Assembly: GCA_001423545.1 (NCBI GenBank)
Contig: LMOK01000002.1
Span: forward strand, 1,178,001 to 1,242,000
Direction of reading: 5' to 3'
From: Orlajensenia sp001423545
Lineage (GTDB): Bacteria > Actinomycetota > Actinomycetes > Actinomycetales > Microbacteriaceae
Length of the DNA: 64,000 nt
Part shown: piece by piece, positions 1 to 10,200 of the stretch
Layout: every line of letters starts with the position of its first letter
How positions within the stretch are numbered: the first letter of the stretch is position 1
The notes under the pieces: generated by a model
What the model saw: only the letters and a program-made list of their open reading frames with translations
Databases searched by the model: none
Told to the model about the DNA's origin: nothing
Program-made: the position numbers and the translations under genes

Positions 1-253
1 GAGCCGTCAGCGAGGAATTGCCGCGTGGCGCCTTTGGCCCGCTCTCTGCGGCGACGTTGTGCGCTATCTGTCCGATGGGAAGCGAGTGCCAGTACCCGCG
101 CTCATCGACCAGCCACTTTGAGCACAGCACACATCGCGCGGCCGCCCTACCCCAGATCCGTTCCCGCACCGGGGCAGGAATCTTCGCTCGCTTGACTTCA
201 GTGTTCCGCTCCTCCACCCAACTCCCCAAACTCGTTGGCACACCCGCGTTCAT
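1..253 (-). CDS. HNH endonuclease family protein, 5' part only
   Basis: Reading the minus strand from an ATG at 253 gives 84 codons without a stop, running off the left edge, so the gene is partial. The peptide has a CVLC pair (a zinc-knuckle half) followed by IGQIAHNVAAESGPKAPRGN. This matches the first half of HNH nucleases of the type CxxC...AHI...GPRG, where the AH histidine contributes to the metal-binding catalytic site. The second half (the usual NLxxLCxxHH block) would lie outside. Such nucleases cut DNA and are common as stand-alone defence or mobile-element genes. The membrane-protein gene upstream (850 to 419) is on the same strand, 165 bases away. Family call is from motif reading only; the protein's other domains cannot be seen. 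Confidence 0.72.
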   Translation of the reverse strand, partial: MNAGVPTSLGSWVEERNTEVKRAKIPAPVRERIWGRAAARCVLCSKWLVDERGYWHSLPIGQIAHNVAAESGPKAPRGNSSLTA

Positions 254-418
254 GCGTTGACTGAGAGTAGCGGAGCGGTCCGACACCCGACCGAACACGT
301 GTGGGCGTGGGCGCATGGGCGGGCACGGATGTGTCGTCCGTCCCGAGCGTTGCCTCTGGTCGCCCGATCCGCGCCACCACCATAGGCCGCGGGACCGGTG
401 CCGCACGAGGATCCTCGG

Positions 419-850
419 CTACTCGTGGTTGAACAGGTCGGGGTTCGTCTTCTTGATGTACGCAAGCCGCTTAGCGGTCTCCTCGGGATTCCGGAGTGCC
501 CTCTTCTGACTCTGCGCGGCGAGGAGGCCTTCCGCCCATGGGGTATCGAGAAAGAAGAGGAAGAAGAGGATGCCCGTGGTAATCCACACCAGGTACGCGC
601 CCAATCCGATGATTGCAGCGTCAATACCGCGCGGTATCTCGCCCGACGAAACCGCGACAATACATCGCTCGACTGCGAACGCGCCCAGTAGTACGGCCAG
701 GATCATAGCTACTCTCCCGGCCCACATCGTCATGCTTGCAAACCGGCCGGTGGGCAACAATCGCGTGACTAGACGTCGTTCTATCACGATGATCAGGAGA
801 CCAACGGGGATCACTTGGGCGAGGAGGCCGGCGCCTTCGAGGCTGATCAT
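419..850 (-). CDS. small multi-pass membrane protein of unknown function
   Basis: The frame is open further upstream, but the ATG at 850 begins MISLEGAGLL directly before the first hydrophobic segment, so I use it; the protein is then 143 residues. Three hydrophobic stretches are visible (around residues 7-22, 40-60 and 80-105), followed by a charged C-terminal tail ending KKTNPDLFNHE that should be cytoplasmic or at the membrane face. I do not recognise the family. It lies upstream of, and on the same strand as, the partial HNH gene, and its ATG overlaps the stop of a 75-codon frame as ATGA, which would fit translational coupling. Function unknown. Confidence 0.6.
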   Translation of the reverse strand: MISLEGAGLLAQVIPVGLLIIVIERRLVTRLLPTGRFASMTMWAGRVAMILAVLLGAFAVERCIVAVSSGEIPRGIDAAIIGLGAYLVWITTGILFFLFFLDTPWAEGLLAAQSQKRALRNPEETAKRLAYIKKTNPDLFNHE

Positions 851-1074
851 GCCCTGACTATAGCGACCACCCCGAAAGCACTCGGCCGCCCGGCGAACGT
901 GTAGCTGCTGATGATGAAGGTCCGGAGTTCTGGCACAGGCCACATGCTGGCGGACAGTCGGGGTTGAGACGGCATCGACACGACTACATTGCGTGCGAGC
1001 GGACGGGCATCAATCATCGCTTCCATTCGCCCGCAGAGCGAATTTGCACCGACCCCCACTAGTGGGGAGTTCAT
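847..1074 (-). CDS. possible 75-residue protein coupled to the membrane protein gene
   Basis: This minus-strand frame starts at ATG 1074 and its TGA overlaps the ATG of the following membrane protein gene in an ATGA arrangement, the main reason to list it. There is no good Shine-Dalgarno sequence, and a 14-bp palindrome (CCCCACTAGTGGGG, 1054-1067) lies inside its first codons, which could instead be an operator. The peptide has no recognisable domain. It could be a chance frame in an otherwise gene-free stretch. Confidence 0.25.
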   Translation of the reverse strand: MNSPLVGVGANSLCGRMEAMIDARPLARNVVVSMPSQPRLSASMWPVPELRTFIISSYTFAGRPSAFGVVAIVRA

Positions 1075-1201
1075 AGGAGGCTGGGTGGTTACTTACAGTC
1101 AAGCAACTAGAACGATCAGGTTCCTGAGATGGTGACATTTTCTCGTCGCCGGGGGTGGGCCTGATGGGGGGTTCACGTGCGTCATTTGCCGCCGTGCTGA
1201 C

Positions 1202-4200
1202 GTGTGTACTTGGGGTGTTTGGGTGGGTTCATGGTTGAGCGCTCATTGGCGTGTAAGCGTCTCGATTGCTTCCTGTCTCGTGGTCGTTCTCGGCGTCTCG
1301 CTGATCGTCGCGTTGAACTCAGGTTGGGGCCGCGCCTCTGCTGACTGCTCGGTCGTGGCCGTCGAATCGGTCGATGCCGCCGCACCGCTGGCTGCTGAGT
1401 GCGGGACTGTCGTGGAGGCGACGGAGGAGCGGACGCCATGGACGACGACGTCCGTGAACGCCGACGGCTCGATGCACTTGGAGTACACCATCTCTCCTTC
1501 AAGGACCAACGTGTCCGGGGAGTGGGCGTCCATCGACACGGACTTGCTTCTCGATGAGGATGCTGACGTGATCGTGCCGGAATCACCGGTGTACGAGATC
1601 GAGTTGAACGCAGGCGGTAGTGCGAATAGTGGCGATCCGCTGGGGTCGATCACCCGGGAAGGCCAGCGTCTGGAAGTTGGGTTCCCGCTTCCGTTGCCGG
1701 AACCAGAGCTCGACGGCTCGCAAGCCATCTACATGCTGGGCGACGGAATTCGATTGATCGTGACCGTGATGGGAGACGGCACCGGCTTCTTCCCAATCGT
1801 CGAATTGGAGTCGGCTGCTGCTTCTGCACGGTTCCAAGCCATGCTCGCTGCCTCGGCGGCAGGGAACGGCTCGACGGCTCTAACATTCCCGGTGACGGTG
1901 CCGGATGGGTTGCAGATGGTCCCGGACGGTGCTGCGATCCAGATCGTTGACGACGCCGGTGAGGCCATCTTCGTCATTCCTGCACCGATCATGTGGGATT
2001 CCTCCGCAGATGAGATGCAGAACGCGGATCAACTGGAGTCCGTCGGCGGTGTGAGCGCCTCGAGTGTGGCCGACCGCACGGCCACTCCACGTCCAGGGGA
2101 TCAGGTGGCGTCCATGCCGGCGGTGATTGCCGGTTCGAGCGTCGTCGTGACTCCCGATGCGGAAATGCTGGCCTCGGAGGACACGGTGTGGCCGGTGTAC
2201 ATCGACCCCGGCTTCGACGCCGGCACAGCGGCCGAGTGGGTCGCCGTTCGCACCGGCGGCTACACGGGCACCCTCTATAAGTGGGGCGACATGAGCTCCA
2301 CCATGCCCGGAGAGGGTGTTGGACGATGCAGCTCCATCTCGTCGTGCAACGTGGACTACACGTCTCGTCTGGCATGGGAATTCGGCGGCATGGACCTCAT
2401 TCGCGACCTCACCGGGGCTCAAATCAACAACGCCTCCATGAAGGTGAACGGGGTGTCTTCCTACAACTGCACTCCTGCCAAAACCAGCGCATACACGACA
2501 GATAGTGTGTCCGCCGGGTCAACATTCGGACTGAAATTCGTGGTCTACAACGGCTCCGTCACCAGCGCGCAACGCCCAGAATGCGATTCCGGGTGGAAAT
2601 CGTTTGACGCCACGGAGGCTCTGGTGGCGTTCGCTGAGGGCGACTTCCCGACAATCACAATCGGGCTGCGCGCCGTGGACGAGACCAGCATGGCGGGCTG
2701 GAAGCGGTTCCGCCACGACGCCACGCTCACCGTCAACTATGACCGTCCACCCAGTCCACCGACCGCGATGATGATCGATGGACCGCCTGCACGTGGGTGC
2801 GCGACCGGAGCGTCGGCGAGGCCGTGGATCAATGACCTGACACCGACACTCTCGGCGGTTGTGAAAGACGCAGATGGTGGAACCGTCTCCGCGGTGTTCC
2901 AAATCATCCCGACGGGGGAGACGGAGCCGGTCTGGCAGAGCGCGACCACCGCGCCGGAGGCATCTGGAACTCGAGTGTCAGCGACGGTCAGTACGGCGGC
3001 GGCGCTGAAGGCGAATGTGTCATATTCCTGGCACGTCACCTCGGTCTCCGGAGGGCTATGGTCCGGCTGGGGCGCGTGGTGCGAGTTCATGATCGACAGA
3101 ACATCGCCAGCTGCTCCCAAAATAACGCCGATCCCGTCAGGGACTGGCATCCAAGCCGTCTACGAAACTGGCCTAGAGCGTGGCGGGCTGGGCTTGAAGG
3201 GCATGTTCGCTATCGATCGGAACGGGTCGTCCGATGTCGTCCAGTTCCTCGCGAACTATGACAACCCGAACCCGATCACTGTCAAGACACCCGCGACGGA
3301 TGGGACCTACGACATTCAATACGTTCCGTCCGAGGCCGGTGTCCACTCGCTGTATGCCCAGTCTGTGGACAGAGCAGGAAACAAGTCCCCGGTCACTGAA
3401 TACGCCTTCGACGTCGCGTCACCCGAAGAAGACGCGATCTGGAAGCTCGACGAGGGGGCCGGGACTACAGCTGCCGACACGGGAAACGCTGAGGCCGGTC
3501 CGCTGAAGGTTGCAGGACCCACATGGGCCGCGGGACCGCACGAATTGTTTGGATCCCGCTCCGGGGATAAGGCATTGAAGTTCGACGGCGTCGATGACTA
3601 CGCATACTCCGGCGCACCCGTCCTCGACACCACAAAGTCGTTCACCGTCGTAGCTCATGTGTGGCTGGACCCGACCGCAGCCACCAAGTCGCGAACTGTG
3701 CTCTCACAGGACGGCACGCTGCATTCCGCGTTCAGGCTGCGATACAACTCCTCCGACTGCGTCGAGACAGTCGGTCAGGGCTGCTGGGAATTCCTCATGA
3801 AGGCCGCTGACGTGCAAGGCAACACCGCCTACTCGAACACCCGTTCAACCGCGGAGGTGAAAACCGGCGAGTGGGTAATGCTCGTGGGCGAGTACGACTC
3901 CGGTGACGACAAGGCGCGATTGCGAGTCTGCAACTCGGGCACACCCGACGAACCATCAACAGCCGTACCGGTGAAAACCGAGGCCACGACGTCGACGCTT
4001 GTCCCATGGAAAGCCGGTGGCGCGTTCACGGTCGGTCGTGCCATCAGCAACGGCGTACCGGGCGACTTCTTCCTGGGCCAAATCGACAACGTCCGGGTGT
4101 TCTCCGGGGAAATCGTGGACGAGGCAAAGGTTCGCCGGTTGTGCCAGGGCGCTGAAGCAGAAGCGTTCGGTGGCGGCAAGGCCGGGAACAACGCGATCGA

Positions 4201-4222
4201 CCCGACCGGGCCGAGGGAGTAG
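1202..4222 (+). CDS. secreted LamG-domain protein preceding the RHS toxin
   Basis: A 1006-residue protein with a GTG start and an N-terminal hydrophobic segment (about residues 18-40) acting as signal peptide or anchor. A low-complexity N-terminal region is followed by a stretch resembling DNRLRE-type beta-rich modules (about 330-510, including VYIDPGFDAG). An Ig/FN3-like stretch lies at about 513-635. A LamG/concanavalin-like jelly-roll fold at about 745-980 is recognised from DGVDDYAYSG, FTVVAHVWLD and FFLGQIDNVRVF. Such domains bind glycans or proteins at the cell surface. Its stop lies 2 bases before the first possible start of the RHS gene, so the two are almost certainly co-transcribed. 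LamG protein plus RHS protein is a recurrent actinobacterial pairing, and the LamG partner probably helps display or deliver the RHS protein (inference). Confidence 0.85.
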   Translation: MCTWGVWVGSWLSAHWRVSVSIASCLVVVLGVSLIVALNSGWGRASADCSVVAVESVDAAAPLAAECGTVVEATEERTPWTTTSVNADGSMHLEYTISPSRTNVSGEWASIDTDLLLDEDADVIVPESPVYEIELNAGGSANSGDPLGSITREGQRLEVGFPLPLPEPELDGSQAIYMLGDGIRLIVTVMGDGTGFFPIVELESAAASARFQAMLAASAAGNGSTALTFPVTVPDGLQMVPDGAAIQIVDDAGEAIFVIPAPIMWDSSADEMQNADQLESVGGVSASSVADRTATPRPGDQVASMPAVIAGSSVVVTPDAEMLASEDTVWPVYIDPGFDAGTAAEWVAVRTGGYTGTLYKWGDMSSTMPGEGVGRCSSISSCNVDYTSRLAWEFGGMDLIRDLTGAQINNASMKVNGVSSYNCTPAKTSAYTTDSVSAGSTFGLKFVVYNGSVTSAQRPECDSGWKSFDATEALVAFAEGDFPTITIGLRAVDETSMAGWKRFRHDATLTVNYDRPPSPPTAMMIDGPPARGCATGASARPWINDLTPTLSAVVKDADGGTVSAVFQIIPTGETEPVWQSATTAPEASGTRVSATVSTAAALKANVSYSWHVTSVSGGLWSGWGAWCEFMIDRTSPAAPKITPIPSGTGIQAVYETGLERGGLGLKGMFAIDRNGSSDVVQFLANYDNPNPITVKTPATDGTYDIQYVPSEAGVHSLYAQSVDRAGNKSPVTEYAFDVASPEEDAIWKLDEGAGTTAADTGNAEAGPLKVAGPTWAAGPHELFGSRSGDKALKFDGVDDYAYSGAPVLDTTKSFTVVAHVWLDPTAATKSRTVLSQDGTLHSAFRLRYNSSDCVETVGQGCWEFLMKAADVQGNTAYSNTRSTAEVKTGEWVMLVGEYDSGDDKARLRVCNSGTPDEPSTAVPVKTEATTSTLVPWKAGGAFTVGRAISNGVPGDFFLGQIDNVRVFSGEIVDEAKVRRLCQGAEAEAFGGGKAGNNAIDPTGPRE

Positions 4223-4224
4223 CC

Positions 4225-7200
4225 ATGCGATCCAAGACGAAGTTCGAATCAGGTGGACTCCTCATGAACCGTAAAACATCCGCACGGCGCCTCGTTCTCG
4301 TGCTCGCTGCGGTTCTTGTTGTGACACTGTCTGTCGACCCGGCCTCACTGGGTGGGGCGGGCCTCGGGCTCGCACAGGCTGCGGAAACGGTGCCAGACGA
4401 GAGCCGCGAGGAGAACTTCGACGCCGCCGTCGACGCCCTCACGCTCCCTGAACCGGAGGATGCGGTTCCCGTAACACCGCCCGCAGTCGATGGCGACGAA
4501 GCGCTGACCGCGTTGGAGCTGCCAACGGAGTTGCCTGCCGAGAAAACCGTGCCGGTGGCCTTGGGTGAAGGCGCGCCGGAATCTGTCGCGATCGACTTGG
4601 GTGGCATGGAAGTGTCGGTCGCGCCAACCGACGACGGAACATCACCGACCTTGATGGATGTGCATGTCGAGGACCAGGCGGCGACTGCAAACGCGGGCAT
4701 CTCGGGGGTGCTTCTCGACGTCGTCGACACCTCACCTGACCCGGTCGAGGGTGACCAGTCCGTCGAGCTCACCGTCTCCTACGCCGACTTCGCCGGCCTG
4801 AGCGGGGGAGATTGGGCCGACAGGCTCCACGCTGTCTGGTACCCGGCCTGCGCCGTCCAAACCCCGGACGCGGCGGGATGCCTCCCCACATTGTTGCCGA
4901 GCACACACGAGGTCGTTGACCAGACGGTTACCGTCGATGTGCCTGTTAACGACCCCGAACCAGCAGCAGTCGCCACGGCCGCAGTCCACACCGTAACCGC
5001 AGCGCCCGGCCGCACCACGGGCGGCAGCGTAGCAATCACCGCAGGAGTCGCCGGACCGATGGGCAACTGGGGTGCCACATCGCTCGCCCCGTCCTCGACC
5101 TGGGCAACGACCGGCGCGACCGGTGGCTTCACCTGGGCGTACCCGATGCGCGTGCCGCACGTTCCTGCCGGGCCAGCCCCCGAACTTTCAGTGTCCTACG
5201 CGTCGCAGGTCTCCGACGGGCGCATCCCGTCAACGAACAACCAGTCCGGTCTCCTCGGTGAAGGCTTCGACCTCGGAGCAAGCTACATCGAACGTAGCTA
5301 CACACCCTGCAGTGAGGATGAGACTCCGGGCGCCAACAATATTGGTCTGTCCGCTCCCGACCTCTGTTGGGGTAAGGAGAACGCCACCCTGTCACTCAAC
5401 GGCGCCGGCCTGGAACTGATTAAGGACAAGAGCACTTCGGTCTGGCATCCCAAACGGGACGACGGTACCCGCATCCAATACAGTGCCAGCGGCGGAGCCG
5501 CCGGAGAACACTGGACAGTCACCACGACCGACGGTACCCGCTACGTTTTCGGGCAATCCGCCCAGGCTGCCTCCGCATGGACGGTCCCCGTCTTCGGCAA
5601 CAACCCCAACGAACCCGGCAACGCCGCCACATTCAAGGCTTCCGTCCAACCACAGGTCTGGCGCTGGAACCTCGACCAGGTCATTGACCCCTCCGGCAAC
5701 ACTGCCTCCTACTTCTACGCCAAGGAGACGAACCGATACCGGCCCTACTACGGCGGCAAGGCATCCCTCGAATACGTCTCTGGGGGGCACCTGACCCGCA
5801 TCGAATACGGTACCCACCCGGACGACGGCGTCTCCAACGCTCCCGCGAAGGTCGAACTGACCTACGCACCTCGCTGTATTACGAACCTCTCGGTCCCTAA
5901 CTCTTGGTGCAGTGACGCCCAGACATCACCGAAGGAGAATCACTGGTCCGACACCCCTGTGGACTTGATCTGCACAAACGACACCGACTGCGCAACAAAG
6001 AACTCACCAACGTTCTTCGACCGAGTCCGCCTGTCGAAAATCACCACCTATGCTCACGATGGCAGCACGTTCCAACCCGTGGACTCCTGGACGTTGGAGC
6101 AGAGATTCGTGGCCCAGGGCGACGGCGTCGAACTCGACGCAGCAACAGGCATCATGATGCGCCTGGACTCGATCAAACACGACGGCCTGGGCGGCACACT
6201 CGCCGACATAAAGACACTCCCCGCAACGACGTTCGACTATGTCGCCCTGCAGAACCGAATCCCGTTCGGGGGCGACGACGGCAACGGCGCTACCCCTTCG
6301 TACCGTCACCGCGTGAGCTCGGTGCGTACCGAATCCGGTGGACGGATCAGCGTCACCTACGACACCGGCTGCAAGGGGGCGGGCTTCAGCCGTCCCGAGA
6401 ACACTCATGACCTCTGCTACCCCGTCAAATGGCATGACCCAGCTGAGGTGGAAGAGCGCACTGACTACTTCAACAAATGGGTAGTCACCTCGGTCGTCCA
6501 AGGCCACACGAGTCGAAATGAAGACGGGAAGGAACTGATCACCGGCTCTCTCGCCGTCGCGACCACCTACGACTACACGAACGCGAACTGGGAATGGGTA
6601 AAGCCCACCACCCCGCTAATCGACGACGGGGACAAGACCTACTCCGAGTTCCGTGGCGCGGAATCGATCGCGACCCTCACCGGCCAAGGCGACGACCCGA
6701 TCACCAAGACCGTCACCACCTACTACCGCGGCCTGGGCGTGCCACTCACTCTTGGTGGTGACATCTCCGTACCCGACACCTCCGAGCGCCTCGTCGGGCA
6801 GGTGTTCTCCGAGACGGTCTACGACGGCGACGGCAGCGAGACGCTTGGCGGGACCGGGAAAAAGATCACCGAGACAGTGACCGAGATCGGAACCCCGGTC
6901 ATCGTCGCGACCAGTGCCCTCAATCCAACGTTCACGTCATCCAGAATCGCAACACAGACCACACACAAATACACGTACCTGAAGAACGGCAACGTGCAGT
7001 TCCACACGAAGACCACGAACACCTTCAACGAGTACAGCCAGCCCACCACCGTCGACGACCTCGGCGACATCAGCATCGCCACCGACGATACGTGCACCCG
7101 CACCAGTTACGCTCACGAGAGCTCGACTGCACTGCGCGACAAGCACTTGGTGGCGTTGCCCGCCACGGTCGAAACCGTCGCGAAGAAGTGCAGCGCGACA

Positions 7201-10200
7201 CCAGCCCGCCCTGCTGACGTCATCAGCGCATCAAAAGCGGTGTACGACGGCGCCGGACGCCCTACCGCCGCCAAGGTGATCAACCCCGAGCCGACAACAT
7301 TCGACCCACAGAATGACGCCGACTATGTCTCCGCCGGAACGGTCGAATACGACACTCGCGGCCGGGCAACCAAAACCACGGACGCGCAGAACAACGCAAC
7401 GACGACCGCATATACGGCGTCCGCCGGTGGGTTGCTCGCCTCGACCATGACCTTGAAACCGCTCGGGCACAGCACAACAACTGGTTTCGATCCGATCCTC
7501 GGAGTACCCACAGCGTCCACGGACGCCAACGGTCGGGTCACGACCGGAAAGTACGACGCGCTCGGACGCCTGACCGAGGCGCGATACCCCCAGCACCCTG
7601 CATCAGCAGGATTCGCGCCGTCCGTGACCTACGCCTATACCGTGTCCGAGACTGGTCTGAACGCTGTCGTGACCAAGACCATCGCCGCCGACGGCAAACA
7701 TCAGCACACCAGCAGCACCCTCTATGATGCCCTTCTTCGCCCCTTCCAGACTCAGCAGGAAGGGAAGGTCCGCCGCGCCGACGCCACCGCAATCACCAGG
7801 CTCGTCACGTTCACCAAGTACGACTCCGCCGGACGAGTCATCGATCAGTACGAGCCTTGGCACTCCAAAGGCGCGCCCGCCGCAATCCCCGCCGAAGTGC
7901 CCGGAGACACTGGCGGGCACACCACATTCGTCTATGACCGGGCCGGCAGGCAAACGGAACAGACATTCTGGCAAGGGGCCTCCACCAAGAAGTGGAGCAC
8001 CCTCACCAGCTACGACGGCGCCACAACCCTGCAAATACCACCCCTGGGAGCAACACCCACGGAGACGATCGTCGACGCCCGCGGACGCACGACGACGCTC
8101 ACCCAATACAGCCGCGACCCCGACATCGAAGCCCAAGCATCAGCAAACACTGCAAAGACAGTGCATGAGGACCTTAAGAGCACCGCCACGACGTACACGT
8201 ACGATTCAGCTGGGTTGCTCGCGACGATGAAGGATGCCAACACCAACACGTGGACTTACGGCTACGACAAATCCGGCCGGCAGATCACAGCCACAGACCC
8301 GGACGCTGGTACGTCCTCCACTAAGTACGACCTGCTTGGACGCGTGACGACGAAAAGGAACGGCAACGAGAAGGTCCTGGCGTACACCTATGACGCACTT
8401 GGCCGCACCACCAGTGTCCGCGACGACACAGTGACCGGCCCAGTCCGCGCAAGCTGGACCTACGACACGCTGTGGAAGGGAGTTCTCTACTCAGCGATTC
8501 GCAAGGACGGCTCGAACCTCTACGAGAATCGCATCGACGATGTTGATCTCGCCTACCGCCCACTCAAGACGACCGTGGTGCTGCCCGCGACCCCTGCCGT
8601 CACGAAGCTAAAGGTGGCGGCCTACTCCACCTCATACACATACACAGCTGACGGTCAGACCGCATCAACGACCTACCCTGCCGTCGCCAAAGCTGACGGT
8701 ACGAGCATCCTCAACCAGGAGAAAGTCACCACCGGCTACAACGCATCCTCAATGCCATCCTGGATGGGCGGCGGATTCGGCTGGGGCATCTACGTGGCAT
8801 CCGCGAAGTACAACTTCGACGGAAAAACTCTCGCCACCGACCTCGGCAGCACATACGGCGCCGCCGTGACGTACAAATACGACGCCATCACCCAACGACT
8901 CTCCAACATCAACCTCGACCGTGCGGGCATCAGCGCCACCGAGGTGGACATGTCCTACACGTACGACCCAGCCGGCAACGTCACCTCGCTGAAAGATCAA
9001 CCCAAGAACACTGCCCTCGATACCGAAGCTCTCCGCGACAACCAGTGCTTCAACTACGACGGCTACAGCAACCTCGAGCTCGCTTGGACAGCCAAGAGCG
9101 GCGTCTGCAACCAAACTCCCTCTGCCAGTGCGATGGGAGGCGCCGCGCCCTACTGGACCCGATACTTCTACGGCACCGATGAGAAGGGCAGCATCCTCGG
9201 CAATCGCACGAGCCAGGTCACTCACACCGCCACCGGCACCGCCACAACCACCACCTACGGCTACGGTGCTGATACGGCTGGACCGCACGCCGTCACAAGC
9301 TCGAGTACGGGATCCACGCCTACGACCTATACCTACGACAAGGCCGGGAACCGCATCTCATCAGGTAGCGGAACACCCGTGGTGTCCACGTGGGATCCCG
9401 AAGGTGAGCTAAGCACCGTCGGGGCCACAGCCTTCATCTACGACGCCGACGGCAACCGCCTCACCCGCACCGACACCACGGGAACCACTGTCTACCTTGG
9501 TAGCCAGGAACTGCTCATCACCCCGGCCGGTGACGTCAAAGCCACTCGGTACTACAATTTCGCCGATCAGACTGTCGCCGTCCGCACTGGACGGGGCCTC
9601 GGAGACCAGGTCACCTCACTCGTCAATGACGCACACGGCACTCCTGTCGCAGCGATTCCCAATGGCGGCCACCCCAAGACGACTGCTGTGAAACGCTTCT
9701 ATACCGACCCGTTCGGAGCAACGCGCGGAGCATCAAACGCAGCGACGGTACCCGGTGACAACCAATTCCTGGGCAAGACCAGAGACGCCTCCACCGGGCT
9801 GACCCTGGTAGACGCCAGATACTATGACGAAGTTGTTGGCGGGTTCATCAGCGCCGACCCTCTCCTAGACCTGCGCGACCCTCGGCAGTGGAACGCCTAC
9901 GCCTACGCGAGTAACAACCCGGTTAGTCGGTCTGACCCGTCCGGCCTGGCCGCGATCGGTGGGACCGACGACGTCGACGTAAACGGAAAGACATTCAAGG
10001 GAACCGGCGGGGGGACTGTTCAAGCTTCGCCCCCGCAGACGGTCGACCCACCAGTCACCCCGGATCCCCGAGAGGGGGCTCTGGAGGAATACGACGAGTG
10101 GAGCTCGGCTCAAGAGGCCGGAATTCACGGATACGGGGAGTTTGCGGCGCTATGGCAGTCGCAAAACGCTCCGTCGACGGAGTGCATGGACCCCATCGCT

